Of a DNA stretch of 64,000 nt, positions 43,287-50,941 are shown piece by piece. The DNA is from Amycolatopsis marina (GTDB lineage: Bacteria > Actinomycetota > Actinomycetes > Mycobacteriales > Pseudonocardiaceae). The stretch is from positions 620,001-684,000 of the forward strand of contig NZ_FOKG01000001.1 of assembly GCF_900111885.1 (NCBI RefSeq), in the 5' to 3' direction. Every line of letters begins with the position of its first letter. Position 1 is the stretch's first letter. The position numbers and the translations under genes were made by a program. Below the pieces are notes generated by a model, which was given only the letters and a program-made list of their open reading frames with translations, was not told the origin of the DNA and did not search any database.

Positions 43287-44483
43287 TCACCTTAACGCCG
43301 AGGACGCGGGTGCGCTGCGGTCCAGCTCACCCTTTTCCGGCGCGGACGTGGAGCGTTTGACGAGTTCCGGAACGAGCGTGGCGATTCCCAGCACCGCCAT
43401 CACGGCCCCGACCCACAGCGGAGCCCGCAGGCCGAAGCCGCTGATGGCCAGACCGCCGAGCGAGGAACCGAGGATGACGCCGAGGGTGATGAATGAGGAG
43501 TGCACCGTGTTCACCAGCGGCCTGGCATTGGCGGTGCGCTGCACGCGGGTGATCATCGCCGGATTCATCGTCACCCCGACCAGGCCGATGCCCAACATGA
43601 ACGCCACCGCGGGGACGGTGAGGTCGGTCAGCAGCGCGAACCCGACCAGGAACAGCAGGTTGAGGACCAGTCCACAGATCAGCACGTCGATCGCGTACCG
43701 GTCGGCGAGGCGGCCGACCACGGTGTTGCCGACCACGGTCGCCGCGCCGTAGGCGACGAGCAGCAGCGGCACTGTTCCCGTGCTGATCCCGGTGACCTCG
43801 GTGAGGATGGGGGTGAAGTAGCTGAACGCGGAGAACGTGGCACCGATGATGAGCGTGCTGGTGGCGAACACCAGCCACAGTTTGGGATTGCGGAACACGA
43901 CCAACTCCTGCCGGAAGCTCCCGCCATCGGTGGCGCGCTGGATGGGAGGCACCACGGCGATCGTGCAGACGGCCGCGAGCACGGTGAGGACCGCGATCGC
44001 CCAGAACGCGGCGCGCCAGCCGAACCGAGCGCCGATGAAGGTGGCCAGCGGCAGCCCCAGCAATGTGCCGAGCATGAGGCCGTTCATGACGGCCGCGATG
44101 GCCCTTCCGCGCACTTCCGGGCGCGTGAGCTGCGCGCTCAGTGAGATGGAGACGCCGAAAAACGCCGCCGCCGCGGTGCCGGTGATGATCCGGGCGACCA
44201 GCATGACGGCGTAGTCGGACGCGGTGGCGGCCAGCAGGTTGCCCGCCAGAAAGATCACGAACAGGGCCAGTAGCGCCTGCTTCGGGCGCAGCTTCAGCAC
44301 CGCGACCGTCAGCAGTGGCCCGCCGACGGACATGGCCACCGCGAATGCGGTAATCAGGTAACCGATCTGCGGAATGGTGGCGCCCAGCCCCTCGGCCATC
44401 TGCGGCATCAACCCCGCGACGACGAACTCGCTGGTGACCATGGCGAAGATGCCCATCGCCAGCACATAGACAGCACGAGGCAC
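43287..44483 (-). CDS. MFS drug/sugar efflux transporter (DHA1, AraJ-like)
   Basis: A 398-residue membrane transporter with 12 helices. The start MGIFAMVTSEFVVAGLMPQM and the helix 4/5 motif ARIITGTAAAAFFGVSIS belong to the AraJ/PbuE-type efflux group. It exports drugs, purines or sugars by proton antiport. GTG start with AAGGAG upstream. A TetR gene lies 80 bases upstream on the same strand, so the two may be in one unit and control each other. Confidence 0.88.
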   Translation of the reverse strand: MPRAVYVLAMGIFAMVTSEFVVAGLMPQMAEGLGATIPQIGYLITAFAVAMSVGGPLLTVAVLKLRPKQALLALFVIFLAGNLLAATASDYAVMLVARIITGTAAAAFFGVSISLSAQLTRPEVRGRAIAAVMNGLMLGTLLGLPLATFIGARFGWRAAFWAIAVLTVLAAVCTIAVVPPIQRATDGGSFRQELVVFRNPKLWLVFATSTLIIGATFSAFSYFTPILTEVTGISTGTVPLLLVAYGAATVVGNTVVGRLADRYAIDVLICGLVLNLLFLVGFALLTDLTVPAVAFMLGIGLVGVTMNPAMITRVQRTANARPLVNTVHSSFITLGVILGSSLGGLAISGFGLRAPLWVGAVMAVLGIATLVPELVKRSTSAPEKGELDRSAPASSALR

Positions 44484-44563
44484 GACGGTTGCTCCTTGAG
44501 TAGTTTTGGATCGATCAGTTCAGAATTCGGGTACGACGAAAGGGGTGGGAGAGGAGAGTGTGT

Positions 44564-45160
44564 TCAGCGGGTGAGCGCGTCCATGGCGGTCGCGGCGATG
44601 GCTGTCAGCGCGGGACGGTCGGCGCCGCCCTGGCCGGCGACCCGGATGCCGGCGATCACGCTGTTGACGAAACGGGCGAGCGACTCGGCATCCCGCGTCG
44701 AGGTGATGTCGCCGTCGCGCTGGCCGATCTCGATCGTGGCGCGCAACGCGCTCAACCTCTTGTCGAGGTCGATCTCCAGCATCCTGGCCGCCTCCGGATC
44801 GCGTCCGGCGAGTTCCACGGTGGTGTTGACGGTCAGGCAGCCGATGCTGCCGCCGTCACGCCTGTTCCTGAACTCGCCGTCGATCACCAGGTCGAACACT
44901 GCCTGGATGCGCTCGGCCGCCTGTCGTCGCTCGTCCTCGAGTACGGCGAACTGGGCGGCGTTCATGGCGTCGATGTAGCGGGCCAGAACCCGGGTGAACA
45001 GCTCGTGCTTGCTGTTGAAGGTGTTGTAGATGCTGCTGCGGCCAAGGCCGGTGGCGGCGCACAGGTCCTGGGTCGAGGTGGCCTCGTAGCCGTTCGCCCA
45101 GAAGGTGCGCATCGCCGCGTCCAGTGCCCGCTCCTCGTCGAACCCTTTCGGTCGCGCCAT
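44564..45160 (-). CDS. TetR/AcrR-family regulator
   Basis: A 198-residue repressor. The helix-turn-helix is GYEATSTQDLCAATGLGRSS and IYNTFNSKHELF (about 22-53). The C-terminal ligand domain has GCLTVNTTVELAGRDPEAARM, as in YxaF/LmrA-like members. ATG 45160 follows the conserved MARPKGFDEERAL start; the longer frame is not supported. It probably represses the MFS gene directly downstream; similar TCGATC-containing sequences occur upstream of both genes. Confidence 0.9.
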   Translation of the reverse strand: MARPKGFDEERALDAAMRTFWANGYEATSTQDLCAATGLGRSSIYNTFNSKHELFTRVLARYIDAMNAAQFAVLEDERRQAAERIQAVFDLVIDGEFRNRRDGGSIGCLTVNTTVELAGRDPEAARMLEIDLDKRLSALRATIEIGQRDGDITSTRDAESLARFVNSVIAGIRVAGQGGADRPALTAIAATAMDALTR

Positions 45161-45203
45161 GAGGGCACCGTAGCACGTTCTGGAACGATCGATGCAAAAC
45201 GGG

Positions 45204-45827
45204 TCAGCCGCCGAGTCGCTCCGCCAGCTTCGGCTGTCCCGGCCCGGAGAGTTCGTCCACGACGCCACGTCGTCCCGCGATGACCATCAGGAGAGCCTCG
45301 GCCGTGCCGTGGACCTCGGGGCCTCGCCCGGTAGACCAGTCGAGGTCGGTCGCGACCAGCCGCAAGCCCCGGACTCGCCAGAAGCCGCGGATGACCGGAG
45401 CGAACAGGGCGCAGCGCAGGGCGGGCAGCAGCCGTTCCGCCGGGATGCCGCGTGGCAGTCCCAGTGGGCGCCGGATGTCCTGCTGATGGATCAGCGCGTC
45501 GACCAGAGCGATCATGCCGCCGAAGGCCGCGGGAAGCCCGTGTGGGTCCACATGCTCTTTCAGTAACGCCAGCAGCTCCTCCGGGGTCCGGGTGCCGTAC
45601 TCCGCCAGCCCGACGGCATTGGCGTTGTCCGGATGGAACCGCCCCTTGGCAAGGCGGCCGACCAGGCTGCGCATGTCCAGTTCGTCGTAGCTGACCACGT
45701 GCGCCACGACGTCACGCACACGCCAGCCCTCGCAGAGGGTCGGCGCATCCCACTGTTGCGGTGACAGTGTCGCGAGAAACGCCGCGAAGTCCGCCCGTTC
45801 GTCCCGCGCCAGACGCTTCAGGTTCAT
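45204..45827 (-). CDS. maleylpyruvate isomerase-family (DinB-like, mycothiol) protein
   Basis: A 207-residue protein of the MDMPI/DinB four-helix fold. The start LKRLARDERADFAAFLATLS, LCEGWRVRDVVAHVVSYDEL with the first metal His, and DALIHQQDIRRPLG with the His-x3-Asp metal pair are typical. Some members are mycothiol-dependent isomerases or thiol transferases; most have no known substrate. Single gene, divergent from the 46113 gene across a structured 285-base region. Confidence 0.82.
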   Translation of the reverse strand: MNLKRLARDERADFAAFLATLSPQQWDAPTLCEGWRVRDVVAHVVSYDELDMRSLVGRLAKGRFHPDNANAVGLAEYGTRTPEELLALLKEHVDPHGLPAAFGGMIALVDALIHQQDIRRPLGLPRGIPAERLLPALRCALFAPVIRGFWRVRGLRLVATDLDWSTGRGPEVHGTAEALLMVIAGRRGVVDELSGPGQPKLAERLGG

Positions 45828-45857
45828 CGGGCGAGGGTAGCTTTTTCGCCCCGCAAG

Positions 45858-45949
45858 GGGCTGAACGGCGGCTTGCGTTTTCGGGCTTGTTACTGACCGT
45901 CCGACCGTTCAGCCCGACATCACCCGTCCGGCCGCACCGTCGGGCTGAA
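45858..45949 (+). promoter_or_regulatory. pair of mutually exclusive hairpins
   Basis: The segment 45905-45918 can pair on its left (GGGCTGAACGG at 45858-45868 with CCGTTCAGCCC at 45905-45915) or on its right (TTCAGCCCGAC at 45908-45918 with GTCGGGCTGAA at 45939-45949); both are 11-base perfect arms and they cannot form together. CCGACCGTTCAGC recurs at 45977-45989. This is the layout of an attenuator or switch, in the 285-base gap upstream of the 46113 gene. Confidence 0.5.
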
Positions 45950-46112
45950 GTCCGATGACCGCCCACCGACCGGTCACCGACCGTTCAGCGCCGTCGATCG
46001 CAGGTCCCTCCATGACCCGCAGACCTGGCACTTTCTGGCTGGTAGTCAAGTCATGTGCCGCTTTTCGAGTGGCACAACGTTGATGGCGGCTCGACAGAAG
46101 GAGGCGGACCTC

Positions 46113-46739
46113 GTGGCGACAACACCCGGGCAGACCGCGGTAAACGGCGGCACCAAGGGAACGCACTCGCTGGCGAGTCGGGTCCTGCCTCCCGTCGAAC
46201 TTCCCGCGGGCGTTGACGAACTCGCGGTGGAAGCCGCCGCGCAGCTCGGCTGGGACGGCTCCGTACTGCCGATGACCGTTCTCGGCAGGCGTGTGTTCGT
46301 GGTCGCGAGGTTGCGCATGGAAGCCCACGCCGAGCGCATCGCGATGGGCGTCGAGCCGGTCACCGACCGCGCCACCGTCTCCACCTGGACCTGGCCGGAG
46401 CTCGCCAACTCCGCGCCGCCCGCCGCCGCCGAGATCGTCGGCGTGCTCGCGGTGGCCCGGCACTGGCGCACCGGCATGGCGGCCACCGTGCCGTTCGCCC
46501 GCTACGGCGAGGCCGCCATGGTGCTGCCCTCCTCGGCCGTGCTGACCCAGGACTACGTCAACAACTGCCTTCCCCGCGCCCGTACCTACGGGATGGCCGT
46601 GGTCACCGCCGACGAGGACGCCGTCGTCGACCTCGACCTGAGTGGTCGCACCGAGCGGCTGCTGCTGGACGAGGACGCCGTCTCCCGTTGGGTGAACGAG
46701 CTGGTGTACGACCAGCTCGTCGTCGCCACCGAGGGCTGA
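46113..46739 (+). CDS. conserved actinobacterial protein of unknown function
   Basis: A 208-residue soluble protein that I do not recognise beyond being conserved in actinobacteria. It has no signal peptide or membrane helix; the middle has RRVFVVARLRMEAHAERIAM and STWTWPELANSAPPAAAEI. The C-terminal half contains GEAAMVLPSSAVLTQDYVNN, suggestive of a small regulatory or binding domain. The start GTG 46113 has AAGGAGG eight bases upstream; the frame is open to 46053, but that part is less likely translated. A structured leader lies upstream. Confidence 0.65.
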   Translation: MATTPGQTAVNGGTKGTHSLASRVLPPVELPAGVDELAVEAAAQLGWDGSVLPMTVLGRRVFVVARLRMEAHAERIAMGVEPVTDRATVSTWTWPELANSAPPAAAEIVGVLAVARHWRTGMAATVPFARYGEAAMVLPSSAVLTQDYVNNCLPRARTYGMAVVTADEDAVVDLDLSGRTERLLLDEDAVSRWVNELVYDQLVVATEG

Positions 46740-46803
46740 GGGGCTGCCCCTGCCTCCGTCGGCCACCCGGTGCGGTGTCGGCTGCTGATCTAGGCTGGCC
46801 GAC

Positions 46804-47457
46804 ATGCGAGTCGTTATTGCGGGAGGCCACGGAAAGATCGCGCTGCAGCTGGAAAAGCTGCTTGCCGCGAACGGAGACGACGCCGTCGGGATCATCCGGA
46901 ATCCCGAGCAGGCAGCGGACCTGCGCGATGTGAGCGCCGAACCCGCCGTGCTCGATCTGGAGAGCGCGGACGTGGCTGCCGTCGCCGAGGTCTTGTCCGG
47001 CGCGGACGTGGCCGTCTTCGCCGCGGGCGCGGGGCCCGGAAGTGGCACCGCCCGCAAGGAGACCGTCGACCGCGCCGCGGCCGCGTTGTTCGCCGAGGCG
47101 GCCGAGCGTGCCGGTGTCCGCAGACATCTTCAGGTGAGTGCGATGGGACTGGATCGGGCGGACGAGGAAGGGATGGACGAAACCTTCGCCGTCTACCTCA
47201 GGGCCAAGGCCGCGGCCGAGGAGGATCTGCGCGCACGCGACCTCGACTGGACCATCCTGCGACCGGGACGGCTCACCGACGAACCCGGAAGCGGTGCGGT
47301 ACACCTCGCCGAAGACGTTCCCGCCGGAGCGGTCAGCCGCCAGGACGTCGCCGCGGTACTGGCCGAGCTGGTGGCGGACGAGTCGATCACCGTGCGCCGC
47401 ACCCTGGAACTGACCAGCGGCAACACCCCGATCGAGGAAGCGCTGAGCCGGCTCTGA
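46804..47457 (+). CDS. NAD(P)-binding atypical SDR
   Basis: A 217-residue Rossmann protein of the atypical SDR (NmrA/YwnB-like) group. The dinucleotide motif is VVIAGGHGKIALQL, and the following RNPEQAADL suggests NADP preference. LQVSAMGLDRADEE contains the strand that bears the active Ser in related proteins, but no clear YxxxK is present. DWTILRPGRLTDEP is a family block. Its stop abuts that of the convergent lactone oxidase with no gap. Confidence 0.82.
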   Translation: MRVVIAGGHGKIALQLEKLLAANGDDAVGIIRNPEQAADLRDVSAEPAVLDLESADVAAVAEVLSGADVAVFAAGAGPGSGTARKETVDRAAAALFAEAAERAGVRRHLQVSAMGLDRADEEGMDETFAVYLRAKAAAEEDLRARDLDWTILRPGRLTDEPGSGAVHLAEDVPAGAVSRQDVAAVLAELVADESITVRRTLELTSGNTPIEEALSRL

Positions 47458-48762
47458 CTACACCGCGCCGAGCACCCGGTCCAAATAGTCGTTGGTGAAG
47501 ATTCCGTGCGGGTCGACCTCGGCGCGCATCCGCCGGAAGTCGTCGAACCTCGGGTAGCGCTCGCGGAGCTGTTCGGCGTCCAGCCGGTGCATCTTGCCCC
47601 AGTGCGGTCGCCCGCCGACCTCGCCCGCGATGTCGGCGAAGGCGGCGAAGTACTCGCGGTACGGCATTCCGGTGAACTGGTGCACGGCGATATAGGCGGA
47701 GTCGCGACCGTAGGCGGTCGACAGCCAGATGTCGTCCGCGGCGGCCACGCGCACCTCGACGGGAAAGGCCACGGGACTCTCCAGTTTGGGCACGGCGCGG
47801 CGTAGTTCGCCGAGCACGTGGTGCAACGACTCCCGGGGGACGGCGAACTCCGACTCGACGAACCGGACCGCGCGGTGGGTGACGAACACTCGGTGGGACA
47901 CGTCGCTGTACTCCCTGGCCGACAGCAGCGACGAGGTCAGTCCACCCAGCGGGCGAACCAGTCTCGGGACCGTACGGCCGATCCGGCACAGCGCGCCGAA
48001 CGCCCGGTTCTCCACGATCTCGTAGTCGAAGTAGCGGCGAGCGGCGGAAAGCGGGCGGGGCACGGTCCCCGCGGGCTTCCGGTTGTTTCGCTTCACCAGC
48101 GCGTTGCGGCCGTACGGGAACCAGTAGAACTCGACGTGGTCGTTGGCATCCGCGGCGGCGTCGAACCCGGCGAGCACCTCGTCCAGCGGTTCCGGGCGCT
48201 CCTGGGCGGCGAGCACGAACGAAGGTTCACAGCGCAGTGTCACCGTGCTGATCACGCCCAGCGCGCCGAGCCCGACCCTCGCTGCCGCGAACAGTTCTGG
48301 ACGACGATCGGCGGAGCACGACACAACGGTGCCGTCGGCGAGCACAAGTTCCAGTGCGGCGATCTGGGTGGCGAGCCCGCCGAGTCTGGCGCCGGTGCCG
48401 TGGGTGCCGGTGGAGATCGCCCCCGACACCGTCTGTGCGTCGATGTCGCCGAGATTGCTCATCGCGAGACCCAGCGCGTCGAGTTCGCGATTCAGCGCGC
48501 GCAGCGTCGTGCCGGAGCGGACGGTGACGAGGCCGGACTCGACGTCGGCGGAGACGACGCCGCTCCATTGGGTGAGGTCGATGGCGTCGTCCTCGGCAAC
48601 GGCGATCGGCGAGAACGAGTGGCCGCTGCCGAGTGCCCGGATGCGCCTGCCCTCCACAGCCGCATCGGTGACCGCCCTGGCGATCTCCGCGACGTTGCGC
48701 GGTTTGTGCACTCGCGTCGGTGACGCTTGGGCGGTTCCTGCCCAGTTGGTCCAGCCTGCCAT
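47458..48762 (-). CDS. FAD-dependent sugar-lactone oxidase (D-arabinono-1,4-lactone oxidase family)
   Basis: A 434-residue VAO/PCMH-type flavoprotein. The FAD site is RALGSGHSFSPIAVAED, where a covalently bound flavin is expected on the His in many members, followed by DIDAQTVSGAISTGTHGTG and the GLGALGVISTVTL block. The C-terminal ALO domain has FYWFPYGRNALVKRNN and RPHWGKMHRLDAEQLRERYP. It oxidises aldonolactones or alditols, as does the M. tuberculosis L-gulono-1,4-lactone dehydrogenase. Divergent from the deaminase/aldolase gene, a pairing I recall from mycobacteria. Confidence 0.88.
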   Translation of the reverse strand: MAGWTNWAGTAQASPTRVHKPRNVAEIARAVTDAAVEGRRIRALGSGHSFSPIAVAEDDAIDLTQWSGVVSADVESGLVTVRSGTTLRALNRELDALGLAMSNLGDIDAQTVSGAISTGTHGTGARLGGLATQIAALELVLADGTVVSCSADRRPELFAAARVGLGALGVISTVTLRCEPSFVLAAQERPEPLDEVLAGFDAAADANDHVEFYWFPYGRNALVKRNNRKPAGTVPRPLSAARRYFDYEIVENRAFGALCRIGRTVPRLVRPLGGLTSSLLSAREYSDVSHRVFVTHRAVRFVESEFAVPRESLHHVLGELRRAVPKLESPVAFPVEVRVAAADDIWLSTAYGRDSAYIAVHQFTGMPYREYFAAFADIAGEVGGRPHWGKMHRLDAEQLRERYPRFDDFRRMRAEVDPHGIFTNDYLDRVLGAV

Positions 48763-48860
48763 CAGCCCACCCGTTCTATTCGACAGCCGCCGCCCCCGAG
48801 TCCTCGAACCATAAGTGAATCAGATTCGCGTTTCAAGGCCGATTGTCGTACCGTGATCGT

Positions 48861-50042
48861 GTGTCCACTCTGAACACCAATGTCTACGGCATCGCGACCG
48901 AGGATCTCGATCCTCCGTTTGCCGTGGTCGACCTTGCCGCGTTCGACGCCAACACGGCCGATCTGCTGCACCGCGCGAACGGCAAGCCCATCCGGGTCGT
49001 CAGCAAGTCCGTCCGGTGCAGATTTCTACTGGAGCGGGTACTGGAGCGGCCCGGCTTCACCGGGCTGATGTGCTACTCGCTGCGCGAAGCGCTGTGGTTG
49101 TCCGGACTCGGGACCAGCGACGACATCGTGGTCGCGTACCCCACGGCGGACCACGCCGCACTGCGCGAACTGGTGTCGGATGAGCGCGCCCGGCAGGCGA
49201 TCACGATCATGGTGGACTCCGTCGAGCATCTCGAACTCGTGGAGGCCGCGGTCGGCAGTGGGCGGCCGGAGATTCGCGTGTGTCTCGAACTCGACGCGTC
49301 CTGGCGGCCACTGCCCGGGCTGCACGTCGGTACTCGGCGTTCGCCGGTCTTCACCCCGCGGCAGGCGGTCCGGTTGGCGCGAGAGGTGCAGGCCAGGAAG
49401 GGATTCCGGCTGGTGGGCGTGATGGCGTACGAGGGGCAGATCGCCGGTGTCCCCGACGCCGGGGAACGCGGTGCGGTCGTGCGCTGGATGCAGCGCCGAT
49501 CCGCCGCCGAACTCGCGCGGCGCAGGGGTGCCGTGGTGCGCGCCGTGCGGGCGGTGGCCGACCTGGAGTTCGTCAACGGTGGTGGCACCGGCAGCATCGA
49601 GACCACGGGAGCGGATTCCTCGGTCACCGAGATCGCCGCGGGCTCTGGCCTGATGGGACCGACGTTGTTCGACGGCTACTCGCGATTTCATCCGAGGGCC
49701 GCGACGCTGTTCGCCCTGCCGGTCGTGCGCAGGCCCGGCAAGGGAATCGCGACGCTGTACGCGGGCGGATACGTCGCCTCCGGTCCGGCGAGCACCTCCA
49801 GGCTGCCACGTCCGTACCTGCCGGACGGTCTCGCGCTCCTGGGAATGGAAGGCGCGGGGGAGGTACAGACCCCCGTGACCGGTGCGGCCGCGGACTCGCT
49901 GCGCGTGGGCGATCGAGTGTGGCTGCGTCACGCCAAGGCCGGCGAGCTGGCCGAACGGTTCGACGAGTACCACCTCGTGCTGGACGATCACGTCGAGCGG
50001 ACGGTACCGACCTACCGGGGCGAGGGCCGCAACTTCGGCTGA
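48861..50042 (+). CDS. amino acid deaminase/aldolase (alanine racemase-like PLP fold)
   Basis: A 393-residue fold III PLP protein. The N-terminal DPPFAVVDLAAFDAN, then PIRVVSKSVRC with the likely Schiff-base Lys, the DSVEHLELVEAA strand and VNGGGTGSIETT match the D-threonine aldolase/alanine-racemase family seen in Rv1769-like proteins. The C-terminal GDRVWLRHAKAGELAERFDE carries the metal-binding His/Glu pattern of D-threonine aldolases. The GTG 48861 gives the MSTLNTNVYG start; a TTG at 48843 would add six residues. Divergent from the lactone oxidase. Confidence 0.82.
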   Translation: MSTLNTNVYGIATEDLDPPFAVVDLAAFDANTADLLHRANGKPIRVVSKSVRCRFLLERVLERPGFTGLMCYSLREALWLSGLGTSDDIVVAYPTADHAALRELVSDERARQAITIMVDSVEHLELVEAAVGSGRPEIRVCLELDASWRPLPGLHVGTRRSPVFTPRQAVRLAREVQARKGFRLVGVMAYEGQIAGVPDAGERGAVVRWMQRRSAAELARRRGAVVRAVRAVADLEFVNGGGTGSIETTGADSSVTEIAAGSGLMGPTLFDGYSRFHPRAATLFALPVVRRPGKGIATLYAGGYVASGPASTSRLPRPYLPDGLALLGMEGAGEVQTPVTGAAADSLRVGDRVWLRHAKAGELAERFDEYHLVLDDHVERTVPTYRGEGRNFG

Positions 50043-50101
50043 CTCTCCTCCGGCCGCCACTCGGTCGATCTTCGAGAAGTTGGCACATGATCTTTGGAAG
50101 C

Positions 50102-50152
50102 ACGTCCTCGAGCCCGGCCTAGCGCGCGCTTCATGAACACGGCCTAGGACGT
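50102..50152. terminator. weak inverted repeat between convergent genes
   Basis: ACGTCCT (50102-50108) and AGGACGT (50146-50152) pair perfectly with inner GGCC copies on each side. It lies between the deaminase/aldolase and TetR genes and touches the TetR stop. The long interior makes it a weak terminator candidate. Confidence 0.35.
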
Positions 50153-50799
50153 CACTCGCCAAGCCTGCTGGCCAGGTATCCCTTGATCAGGTACTTCGTC
50201 TCGGCGACCACGTCCTCGTCGCCGTCGGGTGAGCGGCGGAACGCGAGATTGAGCAGTCCGTCCGCCGTTTCCACGGCCACGGCGATCGGCAGGGCGAGCT
50301 GCTCCTCCGGCAGGTTCAGATTCGCCGTGAGCAGGCCGGTCAGCGAGTCCGACACCACCTTGTTGTTGTCCCGACGGTCGTCGAGCAGGCGCACGTCGAC
50401 GGCGTCACCGAAATGCACCTTCGAGAAGCCCGGGACCTCGCGGTGCATCTGCAGGTAGATGTCGAGCAGCGAGTCCACGAGGTCCCACCAGTGCTGGTGG
50501 TCCACCCCGCCAAGCCGCTCGCGCACCGCGGCCATGAACTTCTCCAGATTGCGCTGTGTCAGTGCCTGCACGACAGCGCGCTTGTCCGGAAAGAACTGAT
50601 AGAGCGACCCGACGGCGACCCCTGCCCGTCTCGCGATCAGGGTGGTCGTCAGCGCGTCATACCCGATTTCCTCGATCAGTTCGGCGCTCGCGTCGAGCAT
50701 GCGTTCGACGCGTTGCGCGCTGCGCTGCTGGACGGGTTGCCGACGAAGCGGGGTTCCCTCTGCGGGCCCCGCGGACTTCGCGGCCTGATTGTCGGACAA
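50152..50799 (-). CDS. TetR-family regulator
   Basis: A 215-residue repressor. The DNA-binding helices are in YDALTTTLIARRAGVAVGSL and YQFFPDKRAVVQAL; the C-terminal domain is of the TetR_C-like group. Start is uncertain: TTG 50799 gives MSDNQAAKSAGPAEG, while GTG 50859 behind a strong GGAGGG is an alternative that adds 20 residues. It is divergent from the GH1 beta-glucosidase gene, and a symmetrical ATATGAA site lies between them, so it probably controls that operon. Confidence 0.85.
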   Translation of the reverse strand: MSDNQAAKSAGPAEGTPLRRQPVQQRSAQRVERMLDASAELIEEIGYDALTTTLIARRAGVAVGSLYQFFPDKRAVVQALTQRNLEKFMAAVRERLGGVDHQHWWDLVDSLLDIYLQMHREVPGFSKVHFGDAVDVRLLDDRRDNNKVVSDSLTGLLTANLNLPEEQLALPIAVAVETADGLLNLAFRRSPDGDEDVVAETKYLIKGYLASRLGE

Positions 50800-50886
50800 G
50801 TCGTACTCTACTTTCGCTGTTGCGGTCGCGTGATCAGCGACTTTAGCGCGTCTGTCCACTTCCCTCCGGTCGAGGGAACGGCTAGC

Positions 50887-50905
50887 ATATGAATACTTTT
50901 CATAT
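50887..50905. promoter_or_regulatory. TetR-type operator upstream of the beta-glucosidase gene
   Basis: ATATGAA (50887-50893) and TTCATAT (50899-50905) are perfect inverted half-sites with a five-base spacer, in a locally A+T-rich patch of an otherwise G+C-rich region. It lies 37 bases before the GH1 start and divergent from the TetR gene. Confidence 0.6.
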
Positions 50906-50941
50906 TGCTGGAAACTGTCGGCGACGGAAGGTGCGCAGCCC

